From contig JADJNY010000007.1 of assembly GCA_016714045.1 (NCBI GenBank), positions 310,001 through 374,000 of the forward strand: DNA of 64,000 bases, given 5' to 3'. This document shows positions 8,630 to 17,478 of this stretch, piece by piece. The position numbers and the translations under genes are program-made. Position 1 is the first letter of the stretch, and each line of letters begins with the position of its first letter. Source of the stretch: Planctomycetota bacterium (lineage in GTDB: Bacteria; Planctomycetota; UBA1135; GCA-002686595). A model generated the notes under the pieces. The model made no database searches. It had not been told where the DNA came from and saw only the letters and a program-made list of their open reading frames with translations.

Positions 8630-10408
8630 ATGCGAGGCTTGGCTCCAGAGCGGAGGCCTGCCGCGTCGATCGAGGGGAGAACCTCCAGGCCCTTCCTCGT
8701 GCTTCCTCCTCGCTGGTCCCTCGCCGTCGGCCTCACGAGCGCGTTCGTCGCCGTGCTGGGCGGAGCCACGCTCGCAGGCAGCTCGACCCTCTTCCACAAC
8801 GCGCGCATCGTCACGAACGACGGCCGCGGGACGGTCGCGAAGGCGCTCCTCGTGCGCGACGGCCGAGTCGCGGCGTTCGGCGAGCTCGCAGACCTCGAGA
8901 AGCGTCCCGATGCCGCGGGCGCTCAGCGCTTCGACCTCGGCGGGGGCGTCGCGCTCCCGGGCCTGCAAGACGGTCACGTCGACCTCGGCGCCCTGGCGTA
9001 CGCCGCGCGCGCGCTGGATCTGACGTCCGCGCGCACGTACAGCGAGGTGATCGACCTCGTCCAGGCGCGCGCGAAGACCGCGAAGGACGGGGAGTGGATC
9101 CTCGGCTACGGGTGGGACGAACAGGGGTGGGACGAGCGCGTGCTCCCGCACCATCTGCTGCTCTCCGCGCGCGTCGGCCGGAACCCGGTCTTCCTGCTCC
9201 GACGGGCCGGACGGGCCGCGCTCGTGAACCAATTCGGCCTCGAAAAGGCCGGGATCGCCGGGCCCGTGCAGCTGACGCCGCGCGCGGCGGGCGGACGTAT
9301 CCTCGAGGACGCGGAGGGCCGCCCGACGGGCGTGTTGCTCGACGGCGCCGTCGAGCTCGTGCGCAAGGTCCTGTCGCCCGTGGAGCCCTCCGAGCTCGCG
9401 GCGGCGCTGCTGCGCGTGCAGGACGACTTCCTCGCGCGCGGCTGGACCGCCGTGCACGACCATGGGACGCGGCGCGGGATGCTCGCGGCGCTGCGGGAGC
9501 TCGCCCAGCGCGGCGAGCTCAAGCTGCGCGTCGTGTCGTACCTCGACGGCAACCTGGAGTGGGACGCCGCGGCGCTCGCCGGGCTCGTTTCGAGCTCCTC
9601 CGCGGGCGCGCCGGGCGCCCCGCAAGAAGGTCTCGTCGTCTCCGGCGTGCGCTTCGGACTCGACGGCGCGCTCGCTTCGCACGGAGCGGCGCTGCTCGAT
9701 TCCTACGCGGACGCGAAGGACGAGAAGGGCCTCCTCGTGCTGACGGAGGACGAGCTCGCGCAGCGCGTCTCCGCCGTCGTGAACCTCGGTCTTCAGCCCG
9801 TCTTCGAGGCCGAGGGCGACCGTGCGAACCGGCTCGCGCTCGATCTGCTCGAACGCGTTGCGGCGGCGCAGGGCGACCTGCGCGACGTGCGTCCGCGCCT
9901 CGAATCGGCGCTCGTGCTCTCGACGAAGGACTGGCCGCGCGTGCCGGCGCTCGGCGTCGTCGCGTCGCTGCAGCCGGTCGCGGTGCAGGAACGCCTCGCG
10001 CTCTACGCGGAGCGCCTCGGGCCCGCGCGCATGCGCAGCCTGTGCACGTGGCGCGCGCTCGCCCCCGAACTCGGCCGCATGGTCTTCGGCAGCGGCGCGC
10101 CGCGCGTCGACGCGGACCCGATCGCCGCGTTCGCGACCTTGCTCGACCCGAAGCTCCCGCCCGGAGTGTCGGGCGACGACGCACTCACGATCGCGACGCC
10201 GAGCGCGGACGACGCGCTTACGGGCTTCACGTCGGGACCGGCGTGGGCCGCTCGCCAGGAGAACCGGCGCGGGCGTCTGAAGCCCGGCTTCTCCGCCGAC
10301 CTCTCCGTCTTCTCCTCGGACCCGCGCGCGCCGGCGGGGAGCGCCGCGAAGGCGCCGCTCCCGCGGCTCGTCATCGTGAACGGCGCGGTCGTCTGGCGCG
10401 CGAAGTGA
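8630..10408 (+). CDS. Amidohydrolase-fold protein (YtcJ-like) lacking the metal ligands
   Basis: 592 residues colinear with YtcJ-type metal-dependent amidohydrolases (COG1574), including LFHNARIVT, GVALPGLQDG, WILGYGWDEQGW and the C-terminal strand region FSADLSVF...RLVIVNGAVVW. The positions that bind metal in the family are changed: HxH is H116-V-D118, the HAIGD histidine is Glu393 (EAEGD), the RIEHA histidine is Ser426 (RLESA) and the catalytic FGSDAP aspartate is Gly489 (FGSGAP). It is therefore probably not an active hydrolase. A GTG at 8699 would give a cleaner signal peptide (SLAVGLTSAFVAVLGGATLAG) than the ATG at 8630, so it is probably exported. Function unknown. Confidence 0.82.
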   Translation: MRGLAPERRPAASIEGRTSRPFLVLPPRWSLAVGLTSAFVAVLGGATLAGSSTLFHNARIVTNDGRGTVAKALLVRDGRVAAFGELADLEKRPDAAGAQRFDLGGGVALPGLQDGHVDLGALAYAARALDLTSARTYSEVIDLVQARAKTAKDGEWILGYGWDEQGWDERVLPHHLLLSARVGRNPVFLLRRAGRAALVNQFGLEKAGIAGPVQLTPRAAGGRILEDAEGRPTGVLLDGAVELVRKVLSPVEPSELAAALLRVQDDFLARGWTAVHDHGTRRGMLAALRELAQRGELKLRVVSYLDGNLEWDAAALAGLVSSSSAGAPGAPQEGLVVSGVRFGLDGALASHGAALLDSYADAKDEKGLLVLTEDELAQRVSAVVNLGLQPVFEAEGDRANRLALDLLERVAAAQGDLRDVRPRLESALVLSTKDWPRVPALGVVASLQPVAVQERLALYAERLGPARMRSLCTWRALAPELGRMVFGSGAPRVDADPIAAFATLLDPKLPPGVSGDDALTIATPSADDALTGFTSGPAWAARQENRRGRLKPGFSADLSVFSSDPRAPAGSAAKAPLPRLVIVNGAVVWRAK

Positions 10409-10479
10409 CGCTGCGGGCCGGGCGCGAACGCGCGCGCTCCTCGTGAACGGTGAGAGTCCCGCGCGGTTAGGATCTGGCG

Positions 10480-10902
10480 ATGGTCCAGATCGACATCGCC
10501 TACGAAGGCGACCTCCGTTGCCGCGCCCGTCACGCCCCGTCCGGAAGCGAGGTCCTCACGGACGCGCCCGTCGACAACCAGGGGCGTGGCGAGTCCTTCT
10601 CGCCGACCGACCTCGTCGCCACGGCGCTCGGCGCGTGCATGCTCACGATCATGGGCATCGTGGCGCGCCGGCACGGGTGGGATCTCGCGGGCGCGCGCGT
10701 CCGAGTGGAGAAGGGGATGATCGCGGACCCCACGCGCCGCATCGGTCGGCTCGCGGTGACGATCGCCATTCCGGCCGAGCTCGAGCCGGCGGCGCGCGAG
10801 GCGCTCGAGCGCGCGGCGTACACCTGTCCCGTGCACAAGAGCCTGTCGCCCGCGACGGAGATCCCCGTGACCTTCCTCTGGGGCGCCGCGGCGCGCGGGT
10901 GA
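10480..10902 (+). CDS. OsmC/Ohr-family peroxide-detoxification protein
   Basis: A 140-residue protein with the two redox cysteines of the OsmC family: Cys53 in LGACMLTIM at the start of the long helix and Cys116 in YTCPVHKSL. The length is typical. OsmC proteins reduce organic hydroperoxides in the cytoplasm. It ends 7 bp before the next gene, so the two are probably co-transcribed. OsmC rather than Ohr is favoured by the TCPVHKSL motif, but the subfamily is not certain. Confidence 0.88.
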   Translation: MVQIDIAYEGDLRCRARHAPSGSEVLTDAPVDNQGRGESFSPTDLVATALGACMLTIMGIVARRHGWDLAGARVRVEKGMIADPTRRIGRLAVTIAIPAELEPAAREALERAAYTCPVHKSLSPATEIPVTFLWGAAARG

Positions 10903-10909
10903 GGACCCG

Positions 10910-11740
10910 ATGGCCCGGCTCGTCGCGCGCGACCTCGCGTACAGCTACGACGGAGCCCGTCGTGCAGTCGACGGCGCCACCGTCACGTTCGACGCCGGCG
11001 AGTGGGTCGCGCTGATCGGGCCGAACGGTTCGGGCAAGAGCACGCTGCTCCGGTTGTGCGCCGGGTTGTTGGAGCCGGCGACCCGTGCGTCGAGCGTGAC
11101 GCTTGACGACACGCCGCTCTCCGCGTTGTCGTCGCGCGATCGCGCTCGCAAGATCGCGCTGTTGCCGCAGTTCCTTCCGGCGCTGCACGAGGTGCGCGTG
11201 CGGGACTTCGTGCTCTCCGGGCGCTACGCGCACGTGCGGGGCGAGCGGGAGCTCTCGGCGCGCGATCACGCCGTCGTGCAGGCGGCGCTCGAGCGTTGCG
11301 ACGCGGCCGAGCTCGCCGAGCGCGGCCTGCACCAGCTCTCCGGCGGACAGCGCCAGCGCGCGCTCGTCGCGCGCGCGCTCGCGCAGGAAGCCGAGGTCCT
11401 GCTCGTCGACGAGCCGACGACGGCGCTCGACCCCGAACACCAGATCGACATCTGCGAGCTCTTCGCGGAGCTCGCGCGCTCGGGGCGCGCCATCGGCGTC
11501 GTCACGCACGACCTCGTCCTGGCGAGCCAGTACGCGACGCGCTGCGTCGTGCTCGATCGAGGGCGCGTCGTGCGCGACGGTCGGCCGGAGGACGTGCTCG
11601 TTCCTTCCGTTCTGGCCCCGGTCTACGGCGCGGACCTCCACTACGGCACGCTCGCGCCGCGCGCGGGCGAGGACGGGCCGCGGCCGCTCGTCTTGCCGCG
11701 CCGGCGCGCTCGGCCCGATCAGGGCAACGCAAGCACGTAG
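10910..11740 (+). CDS. ABC transporter ATP-binding protein, iron-siderophore/cobalamin type
   Basis: 276 residues with Walker A GPNGSGKST (37-45), the ABC signature LSGGQRQRALVARAL, Walker B VLLVDEPTTALD and the switch histidine in VVTHDL. The sequence style (LRLCAGLLEP, ALLPQFLP, VRDFVLSGRYAH) is that of the FecE/HmuV/BtuD subfamily, which energises FecCD/BtuC permeases. No permease is adjacent here, but a riboswitch-controlled BtuC-type permease lies at 61490-62563. They may be partners; that is inference. Its 3' end overlaps the convergent cytochrome gene by 22 bp. Confidence 0.9.
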   Translation: MARLVARDLAYSYDGARRAVDGATVTFDAGEWVALIGPNGSGKSTLLRLCAGLLEPATRASSVTLDDTPLSALSSRDRARKIALLPQFLPALHEVRVRDFVLSGRYAHVRGERELSARDHAVVQAALERCDAAELAERGLHQLSGGQRQRALVARALAQEAEVLLVDEPTTALDPEHQIDICELFAELARSGRAIGVVTHDLVLASQYATRCVVLDRGRVVRDGRPEDVLVPSVLAPVYGADLHYGTLAPRAGEDGPRPLVLPRRRARPDQGNAST

Positions 11741-12054
11741 TCGGCGACGTTCTCGAGCTCCTCGCGCCGCAGCGCCGAGTACACGGGCATGTTGAGCGAG
11801 TAGCGCTTCTTCTGCTCCTTCAAGCGCTCGTTCGTCTTGATGTACTCGGGCGCGTTCGTGATGTACTTCACGAGTTCCTCGCGCGTCCACAGCTTCGCGA
11901 CGCCGCGGAGATCGGGCGCCATCTGCGTGCCGTGGCCGTCGAGCCCGTGGCACGTGACGCAGCCTTGGAGCCGGAAGACCTCGGGTCCGGTGCGGATCCG
12001 GCCGGGGTCGTCGCAGGCGGCGAGGACGAGGGGGAGCGCGAGGTAGAGGCGCAT
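11719..12054 (-). CDS. Small c-type cytochrome lipoprotein
   Basis: 111 residues from the ATG at 12054; a GTG at 12072 is an alternative start. The N-terminus is a lipoprotein signal with lipobox VLAAC (Cys14). A class I cytochrome c domain follows: haem site CVTCH (32-36), a MAPDL stretch, and the axial-Met segment LNMPVYSALRREELENVADYVLAL. It would be anchored in a membrane on the periplasmic side and carry electrons. No oxidase or reductase genes are nearby. Confidence 0.88.
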   Translation of the reverse strand: MRLYLALPLVLAACDDPGRIRTGPEVFRLQGCVTCHGLDGHGTQMAPDLRGVAKLWTREELVKYITNAPEYIKTNERLKEQKKRYSLNMPVYSALRREELENVADYVLALP

Positions 12055-12151
12055 CCTGGGAGTTTCGCACACGGGACCCCGCGCGCGGAAGTCCGCTCCG
12101 TCCGCCGCCGCGCGCTTCCGTCGGCGCGCCCGCGCCGTCTACACTGCACGC

Positions 12152-12409
12152 ATGGCCACGAAGTCCAAGGACGACGAACCGCGCGCGCCGAAGGCGAGCT
12201 TCGACGAGCGCCTCGCGGCGCTCGACCAGCTCGTCGTCGAGATCGAGGGCGGCAAGCTCGGTCTCGAGGCGTCGATGCAGCGCTACCAGGACGGCATGCG
12301 CCTCTACCAGGAGCTCAAGGCGGAGATCGAAGCGCACCGGCAGCGCTTCCAGGAGCTCGCGGCCGACGGCAGCCTCGTGCCCGCGAAAGACGCAGGACGG
12401 GACGCGTGA
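12152..12409 (+). CDS. xseB: Exodeoxyribonuclease VII small subunit
   Basis: 85 residues. The core SFDERLAALDQLVVEIEGG...LEASMQRYQDGMRLYQ is the two-helix XseB signature, and the length is typical. XseB binds XseA to form the single-strand-specific exonuclease VII. XseA is not in the window. The stop overlaps the next start as GTGA (4 bp), the frequent xseB-ispA arrangement, indicating translational coupling. Confidence 0.93.
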   Translation: MATKSKDDEPRAPKASFDERLAALDQLVVEIEGGKLGLEASMQRYQDGMRLYQELKAEIEAHRQRFQELAADGSLVPAKDAGRDA

Positions 12410-13281
12410 CCGGGGACGCCGCGGCGTGGCTCGAGGAGTCGCGCGTCTGGACGGAGCGCGAGCTCGAGGCTGCTCTGGGGGCGCTCGACGGCGCGCCCGC
12501 TCCGCTCGTGGAAGCGATGCGCTACAGCCTGCTCGGCGGCGGGAAGCGCCTGCGGCCCGCGCTCGTGCGGCTCTTCGCGCACCTCCACGGCGGCGGGGAC
12601 GAGGTCGCGCGCTTCCCGGCCGTCGCGATCGAGTGCATCCACACGTACAGCCTCGTGCACGACGATCTCCCGTGCATGGACGACGACGACCTGCGCCGCG
12701 GTCGGCCGACGTGCCACAAGGTCTTCGGCGAGGCGAACGCGGTGCTCGCGGGCGACGCGTTGCTCACGTTCGCGTTCGAGCAGCTCGCCGCGGCGCCGCG
12801 CGGCGCTGCGGACCTCGTCCTCGTGCTCGCGCGCGCCGCCGGCGCGGCCGGGATGGTCGGCGGGCAGGTGCTCGACCTCGGCGCGGCCGGCGGGAAACCC
12901 ACGCGCGAGGACGTGGCGCGCATTCACGCGCTCAAGACGGCGGCGCTGCTCGGAGCGGCGTGCGAGCTCGGCGCGATCGCGGCGGGGGCCGGGCGGGACG
13001 CGCGACGGCGCGCGGGTAGCTACGGGCAGGCGCTCGGGCTCTGCTTCCAGGCGATCGACGACGTGCTCGACGTCACGGCGTCGTCCGAGGCGCTGGGGAA
13101 GACGGCGGGCAAGGACGCGCGGCAGGCGAAGCCGAGCCTCGTCGCCGCGGTGGGCCTCGCCGGAGCGCGCGCCGAGGCGGACCGCCTCGCGGCCGTGGCC
13201 CGCGGGGCGGCTGGGGTCTACGCAGCGGCGAGCCCGCTCCCGTTGGCCCTCGTCGACCTGCTGCTCGAGCGGCGCGCGTGA
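12406..13281 (+). CDS. ispA: Polyprenyl (farnesyl/geranyl) diphosphate synthase
   Basis: 291 residues from the GTG at 12406, chosen because it overlaps the xseB stop and the alignable sequence starts right after it. Hallmarks are LLGGGKRLRPAL, the first Asp-rich motif HDDLPCMDDDDLRRG (about 85-99), KTAALL and the second Asp-rich motif FQAIDDVLDVT near residue 217. It condenses IPP with allylic diphosphates to make short-chain prenyl diphosphates for quinones, carotenoids or cell-wall lipid carrier. The dxs gene lies 48 bp downstream, so isoprenoid precursor supply and chain elongation are co-encoded. Chain length specificity is inferred from size only. Confidence 0.93.
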   Translation: MTGDAAAWLEESRVWTERELEAALGALDGAPAPLVEAMRYSLLGGGKRLRPALVRLFAHLHGGGDEVARFPAVAIECIHTYSLVHDDLPCMDDDDLRRGRPTCHKVFGEANAVLAGDALLTFAFEQLAAAPRGAADLVLVLARAAGAAGMVGGQVLDLGAAGGKPTREDVARIHALKTAALLGAACELGAIAAGAGRDARRRAGSYGQALGLCFQAIDDVLDVTASSEALGKTAGKDARQAKPSLVAAVGLAGARAEADRLAAVARGAAGVYAAASPLPLALVDLLLERRA

Positions 13282-13329
13282 GGCTTCCCGGACACCCCCG
13301 CGCGACAGGCCCGGGCGGCGAACGGTAGG

Positions 13330-15303
13330 ATGACCCCTTCCATGACCGACCCGGCACCCCTCGCGACGGGCTTCCTCGACCGCGTCCGCTCTCCCCAGGA
13401 CCTGAAGCGGCTCGCGCGCGCCGAGCTCCCCGCCGTGTGCGCCGAACTGCGCGCGTTCCTGCTCCAGTCCGTGCAGCAGACCGGCGGGCACTTGGGCTCG
13501 AACCTCGGGACGGTCGAGCTCACGACGGCGCTTCACTACGTCTTCGACTTCCGGCGCGACCGGCTCGTCTTCGACGTCAGCCACCAGTGCTACCCGCACA
13601 AGGTGCTCACCGGGCGCATGGGCCGCTTCGGCTCGCTGCGGCAAACCGACGGCCTGTGCGGCTTCACGAACCCGCACGAGTCGGAGTGGGACCTCTTCCA
13701 CACGGGCCACGCGGGCACGGCGATCTCGCTCGCGCTCGGCCTCGCGATGGCGGGCGCGCACGCGGAGGGGAAGCCGCACGCGGTCGCGTTCGTCGGCGAC
13801 GCGTCGCTCGGCGCGGGCGTCGCGTTCGAGGGCTTGAACCACGCCGCCGCGAGCGGCCAGAACCTGCTCGTCGTCCTGAACGACAACGAGTGGTCGATCT
13901 CGAAGTCGGTCGGCGCGCTCGCGCGTTACCTGTCGCGCATCCGCTCGAACCGATTGATGCAGCGCGTCGGACAAGAGGTCTCGAGCCTGATCTCCGCGGT
14001 CCCCGTCATCGGCACGAAGGTCGACCGCACGCTGGGCCAGATCGGCGAGGTCGTCCGCCACGCGGTGATCCCCGGTCACATCTTTGAGGAACTCGGCGTC
14101 ACCTACGTCGGCCCGATCGACGGCCACGACGTCGAGCTCGTCGTCGAGCACTTGGAGCGCGCGCGCCACCTCGAGGGCGTCGTGTTGCTCCACTGCCTGA
14201 CGGAGAAGGGGAAGGGCCATCCCAAGGCGCCGACGCACCCCGAGCGCGTGCACGGCGTCAAAGCGGCGGAAAAGCCCGTCGCGAAGACCGCGGCCTCGAA
14301 CGACCGTCCGATCGCGAAGGTCCCCGCTCCGCACGAGCACGGCGCGAAGCCGGGGCCCGCGTACACGAAGGCCTTCGCCGACGCGTTGATCCGGCTCGCC
14401 GAGCGCGACGTGCGCGTGCACGGCATCACGGCCGCGATGCCCTCGGGCACGGGGCTCGACGCGTTCGCCGAGCGTTTTCCGTCGCGCTGCCACGACACGG
14501 GCATCACCGAGCAGCACGCGCTCGCGATGGCCGCGGGGATGGCGAAGGGCGGGCTGCGTCCGGTCGCGGCGATCTACTCGACCTTCCTCCAGCGCGGCTA
14601 CGACCAGGTCTTCCAGGAGATCGCGCTGCAGAACCTGCCCGTCGTGTTGGCACTCGATCGCGGCGGACTCGTCGGTCAGGACGGTCCGACGCACAACGGT
14701 GTCTTCGACATCGCGTTCCTGCGCACGCTGCCGAACCTCGTGCTCGGAGCACCGCGTGACGCGACGGACATGGAGCGCATGCTCGAGCTCGGGCTCGAGC
14801 TGAAGGGCCCGCTGGCGCTGCGCTTCCCGCGCGACAACGCGCCGGGCGCGGAGCGTATCCACCGCACCGAGCGCCGCGAGATGATGCCCGGCAAAGCCGA
14901 GCCGCTCGTCGAGGGCGAGCAGGTCGTGATCTGGGCCTACGGCGCGCTCGTGCAGCAGGCGCTCGAGGCCGCGGAGCGTCTTTCGCGCCGCGGCGTGCGC
15001 GTCGGCGTCGTCGACGCGCGCTTCGCGAAGCCGCTCGACGTCGAGCTGCTCGCGCAGCACGCGCAGCGCTACCGCTGGATCGTCACCTTGGAAGAACACC
15101 AGCGCGCGGGCGGCTTCGGTTCGGCCGTGCTAGAAGCGTTGAACCCGCTCGCGAACGCGGCGGCGCGCGTGCGCGTGCTCGCGATCCCCGACCGCTACGT
15201 CGACCACAAGACGACGCGCGAGGAGCAGCTCGCGGAAACGGGCCTCGACGCCGACGGGATCGAGCGTGCGGTGAAGAGCCTGCTCGCCCCGAGCCTCGTT
15301 TGA
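13330..15303 (+). CDS. dxs: 1-deoxy-D-xylulose-5-phosphate synthase
   Basis: A 657-residue thiamine-diphosphate enzyme making DXP from pyruvate and glyceraldehyde-3-phosphate, the first step of the MEP isoprenoid pathway. Conserved parts include the catalytic-His region GGHLGSNLG, FDVSHQCYPHK, GHAGTAIS, the TPP/Mg loop FVGDASLGAGVAFEGLNH with Asn184 in VLNDNEWSIS, and the proton-relay glutamate in GITEQHALA (about 394), followed by the transketolase C-terminal domain. The usual GDG of the metal loop reads GDA (156-158). Start ATG 13330; ATG 13342 (MTDP) is an alternative. It follows ispA and precedes nadK, 22 bp away. Confidence 0.96.
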   Translation: MTPSMTDPAPLATGFLDRVRSPQDLKRLARAELPAVCAELRAFLLQSVQQTGGHLGSNLGTVELTTALHYVFDFRRDRLVFDVSHQCYPHKVLTGRMGRFGSLRQTDGLCGFTNPHESEWDLFHTGHAGTAISLALGLAMAGAHAEGKPHAVAFVGDASLGAGVAFEGLNHAAASGQNLLVVLNDNEWSISKSVGALARYLSRIRSNRLMQRVGQEVSSLISAVPVIGTKVDRTLGQIGEVVRHAVIPGHIFEELGVTYVGPIDGHDVELVVEHLERARHLEGVVLLHCLTEKGKGHPKAPTHPERVHGVKAAEKPVAKTAASNDRPIAKVPAPHEHGAKPGPAYTKAFADALIRLAERDVRVHGITAAMPSGTGLDAFAERFPSRCHDTGITEQHALAMAAGMAKGGLRPVAAIYSTFLQRGYDQVFQEIALQNLPVVLALDRGGLVGQDGPTHNGVFDIAFLRTLPNLVLGAPRDATDMERMLELGLELKGPLALRFPRDNAPGAERIHRTERREMMPGKAEPLVEGEQVVIWAYGALVQQALEAAERLSRRGVRVGVVDARFAKPLDVELLAQHAQRYRWIVTLEEHQRAGGFGSAVLEALNPLANAAARVRVLAIPDRYVDHKTTREEQLAETGLDADGIERAVKSLLAPSLV

Positions 15304-15325
15304 CCGCGGACCTGGAGCGCGCGCC

Positions 15326-16336
15326 ATGAAGAGAGACTCCCGCGACTCGCGCTCGAAGCGCCGCTCCGCTCCCGCGTCGGCCGTCAGCCGGTCGAGCCGC
15401 GTGCGGCGGCTGCTCGTGCTCGCCGACGGCCGCAAGGAGGACGTGCACGCGCTCGTGCGCGAGCTCGAGCCGTTCCTCGCCGGGCGCGTCGACGAGGTGC
15501 GCGTCGAGCGCGACGTGCGCGCGTTCTACAAGGCGCGGACGTCGCGCGCGAAGAGCGCCGCGGCGCAGTTCCAGCCCGACGCGCTGCTCGTGCTCGGCGG
15601 CGACGGAGCGATCCTCGCGGCGGTGCGCGCGTTCTCCGACGCGCCGGTGCCGACGCTCGGGATCAACTTCGGACGCGTCGGCTTCCTCGCGTCCGCGGAG
15701 TCGGGACACTGGCGCGAAGCGCTCGAGGAGCTGCTCACCGGACGTTCGGTGCGCGAGCCGCGCATGCGGCTCGAAGCGCACTTCGTCGGAACGGATGGCG
15801 AAGGCGTGCGCGCGGTCGCGCTGAACGACGTCGTGCTGACGCGCGGCGCGTTCCAGGGGATGCTCACGCTGTCCTTGAAGGTCGGCGGCGACTGGCTGAC
15901 GAAGTATCGCGCGGACGGATTGATCGTCGCGACGCCGAGCGGCTCGACGGCGTACTCGCTCGCCGCGGGCGGTCCGCTCGTCGCGCCGTCGATCGAGGGC
16001 GTCGTCGTGACGCCGATCTGTCCGCAGGCGTTGTCGCACCGTGCGATCGTGCTCGGCGCGACGGAGGAGCTCGAGGTCGTCGTCGAGGAGGCGAGCGGCG
16101 TCACGACGCTCGTCGTGGACGGCCAGGGCTTCTTCCAGATGCAGCAAGGCGACCGCGTGCGGCTGCGGCGGCATCCGGTGCCGTGGCCGCTGCTCGCGCG
16201 TCCGGGCGTCGACCCGTATCGCCGTTGGCGCGAGCGCCTCGGTTGGCGCGGGAGCGTCGAGGCAGACGCATTCCCGTCGCGCGACCTCGATCAGCGCGCG
16301 GACGAGGATTCGGACGATCACGGCGGGTCGGTCTAG
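15326..16336 (+). CDS. nadK: NAD kinase
   Basis: 336 residues, ATP-dependent phosphorylation of NAD to NADP in the cytoplasm. The GGDG motif lies at 91-94, the N-D pair at 167-168 (ALNDVVL), and the NAD-binding signature in TPSGSTAYSLAAGGPLVAPS. It is longer than typical (~290) because of a basic N-terminal stretch of ~25 residues and an acidic C-terminal tail after ~300. That tail is the part found again, mutated, at 17008-17220. It is closely spaced after dxs and probably in the same transcript. Confidence 0.95.
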   Translation: MKRDSRDSRSKRRSAPASAVSRSSRVRRLLVLADGRKEDVHALVRELEPFLAGRVDEVRVERDVRAFYKARTSRAKSAAAQFQPDALLVLGGDGAILAAVRAFSDAPVPTLGINFGRVGFLASAESGHWREALEELLTGRSVREPRMRLEAHFVGTDGEGVRAVALNDVVLTRGAFQGMLTLSLKVGGDWLTKYRADGLIVATPSGSTAYSLAAGGPLVAPSIEGVVVTPICPQALSHRAIVLGATEELEVVVEEASGVTTLVVDGQGFFQMQQGDRVRLRRHPVPWPLLARPGVDPYRRWRERLGWRGSVEADAFPSRDLDQRADEDSDDHGGSV

Positions 16337-16363
16337 GCTGGAGAAAGCCCCCAGGAGAGCGTC

Positions 16364-16993
16364 ATGCGGATCCGCTCGAGTGCAACGCGTCGGATCGTCG
16401 TCCTGGCCGGTTGCATCGGAGCCGGACTCGTGTGCGTGTACTGGTTCGGAGTCCGAGCCAGGACGTCCGTCGACGACCACGCGGTCGGCGTTGCGCTCTC
16501 GAGTCCGCGGAGTGCGCTGACCGTGCCGTGGCGGGAAGGACGCGCGGAGCTCGATCCCGAACCGGCGGTCCTGCGCGAGCCTGCGCCGCTCGAAGCTGCG
16601 CCGGTGGCGGCCGAACCCGACGCGAAGCCCGCGGGCGGTGATCCCGCCTCAGCCTGGGAACGAGAGACGGATGGCCTCCGACCCGCGGAGTTGAGAGAGC
16701 TGGCTGAAGAGGAAGAGCAGGCCCTCCGGGGATTCGTTCTCGACGCACTGCAGAAGCGCACCGAGGCGGGGATCTACGAAGTGATCGGATCGGGGACGCG
16801 CCACCGGATCACGCGTGAGGAGAAGGCTGAAATGGAGGACCAGTTCATCAGCTTTGGTCTGCCCCCCGAGTCGGATCCGCCCGGCGAGCAGCGCAAGACG
16901 GTGCTCCCGAAGAACGAGTACCCGGAGCTCTACGAGCAGAAGGCCCGCATCGCTTGGCTCCGAGGAGAGGCCGTGCTGCGGACTCCGAAGTAG
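16364..16993 (+). CDS. Single-TM protein of unknown function, paralogue A
   Basis: 209 residues. A good Shine-Dalgarno (AGGAG, 16352-16356) precedes the ATG. Layout: a basic start, one membrane segment (RIVVLAGCIGAGLVCVYWFGV, about 10-30), a Pro/Ala/Glu-rich linker, and a soluble C-terminal domain of ~110 residues with LRPAELRELAEEEEQAL, YEVIGSGTRHRI and NEYPELYEQKARIAWLRGEA. The C-terminal domain recurs at 17950-18591 with clear similarity but much divergence. I do not recognise the family. It is probably a membrane-anchored protein facing the periplasm. Confidence 0.75.
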   Translation: MRIRSSATRRIVVLAGCIGAGLVCVYWFGVRARTSVDDHAVGVALSSPRSALTVPWREGRAELDPEPAVLREPAPLEAAPVAAEPDAKPAGGDPASAWERETDGLRPAELRELAEEEEQALRGFVLDALQKRTEAGIYEVIGSGTRHRITREEKAEMEDQFISFGLPPESDPPGEQRKTVLPKNEYPELYEQKARIAWLRGEAVLRTPK

Positions 16994-17007
16994 TCGCGCG
17001 CTCCGCG

Positions 17008-17220
17008 CAGGGGTTCTTCCGGATGCAGCAGGGCGGCCGCTTGCGGTTGCGTCGTCATCCGGTGCCGTGGCCGCTGCTCGCGCGTCCGGGCGTCGATCGC
17101 TACTGGCGCAGGCGCAAGCGACTGGGTTGGCGCGGGAGCGTCGAGGCGGATGCGTTCCCGCCGCGCGATCTCGGCGGACGCGCGGACGAGGATTCCGAAG
17201 ACCTCGGGGGATCCGTCTAG
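17008..17220 (+). pseudogene. Duplicated 3' end of nadK (fragment)
   Basis: About 210 bp closely match the last ~210 bp of nadK (16127-16336) and preserve the reading frame and stop: QGFFRMQQGGRLRLRRHP and GWRGSVEADAFPPRDL correspond to QGFFQMQQGDRVRLRRHP and GWRGSVEADAFPSRDL. There is no kinase domain, so it is a fragment left by a duplication that also produced the two paralogous TM proteins on either side. The remaining bases to 17478 contain no convincing gene apart from the hexanucleotide repeat. Confidence 0.85.
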
Positions 17221-17300
17221 ATCGGCTCACCGGGGAGTGGGGACGCTTATGCCGACTTGAGGGGTGTGACCCGCAAGACGTTCATTGAGCAGAGCTTGGA

Positions 17301-17342
17301 GCTGGAGCTGGAGCTGGAGCTGGAGCTGGAGCTGGAGCTGGA
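17301..17342 (+). repeat. Hexanucleotide tandem repeat (GCTGGA)7
   Basis: Seven perfect copies of GCTGGA, with a near-copy (GCTTGGA) just upstream. It lies outside any supported gene, between the nadK fragment and the Cys-rich protein gene. Such arrays change length by slippage. Confidence 0.95.
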
Positions 17343-17478
17343 AATGGTTGTTGTCATCCACGCGTGCCCTGGGTAGAGGAAGGGGGGGCGCAGTCCGGAC
17401 GTCTCCCCCAGGTCGCGGTTGTTCATTCCCAGTGCGCCATCAGGCGCCCTCCCAATACTGTAGCAAGGCACCTTCCCC

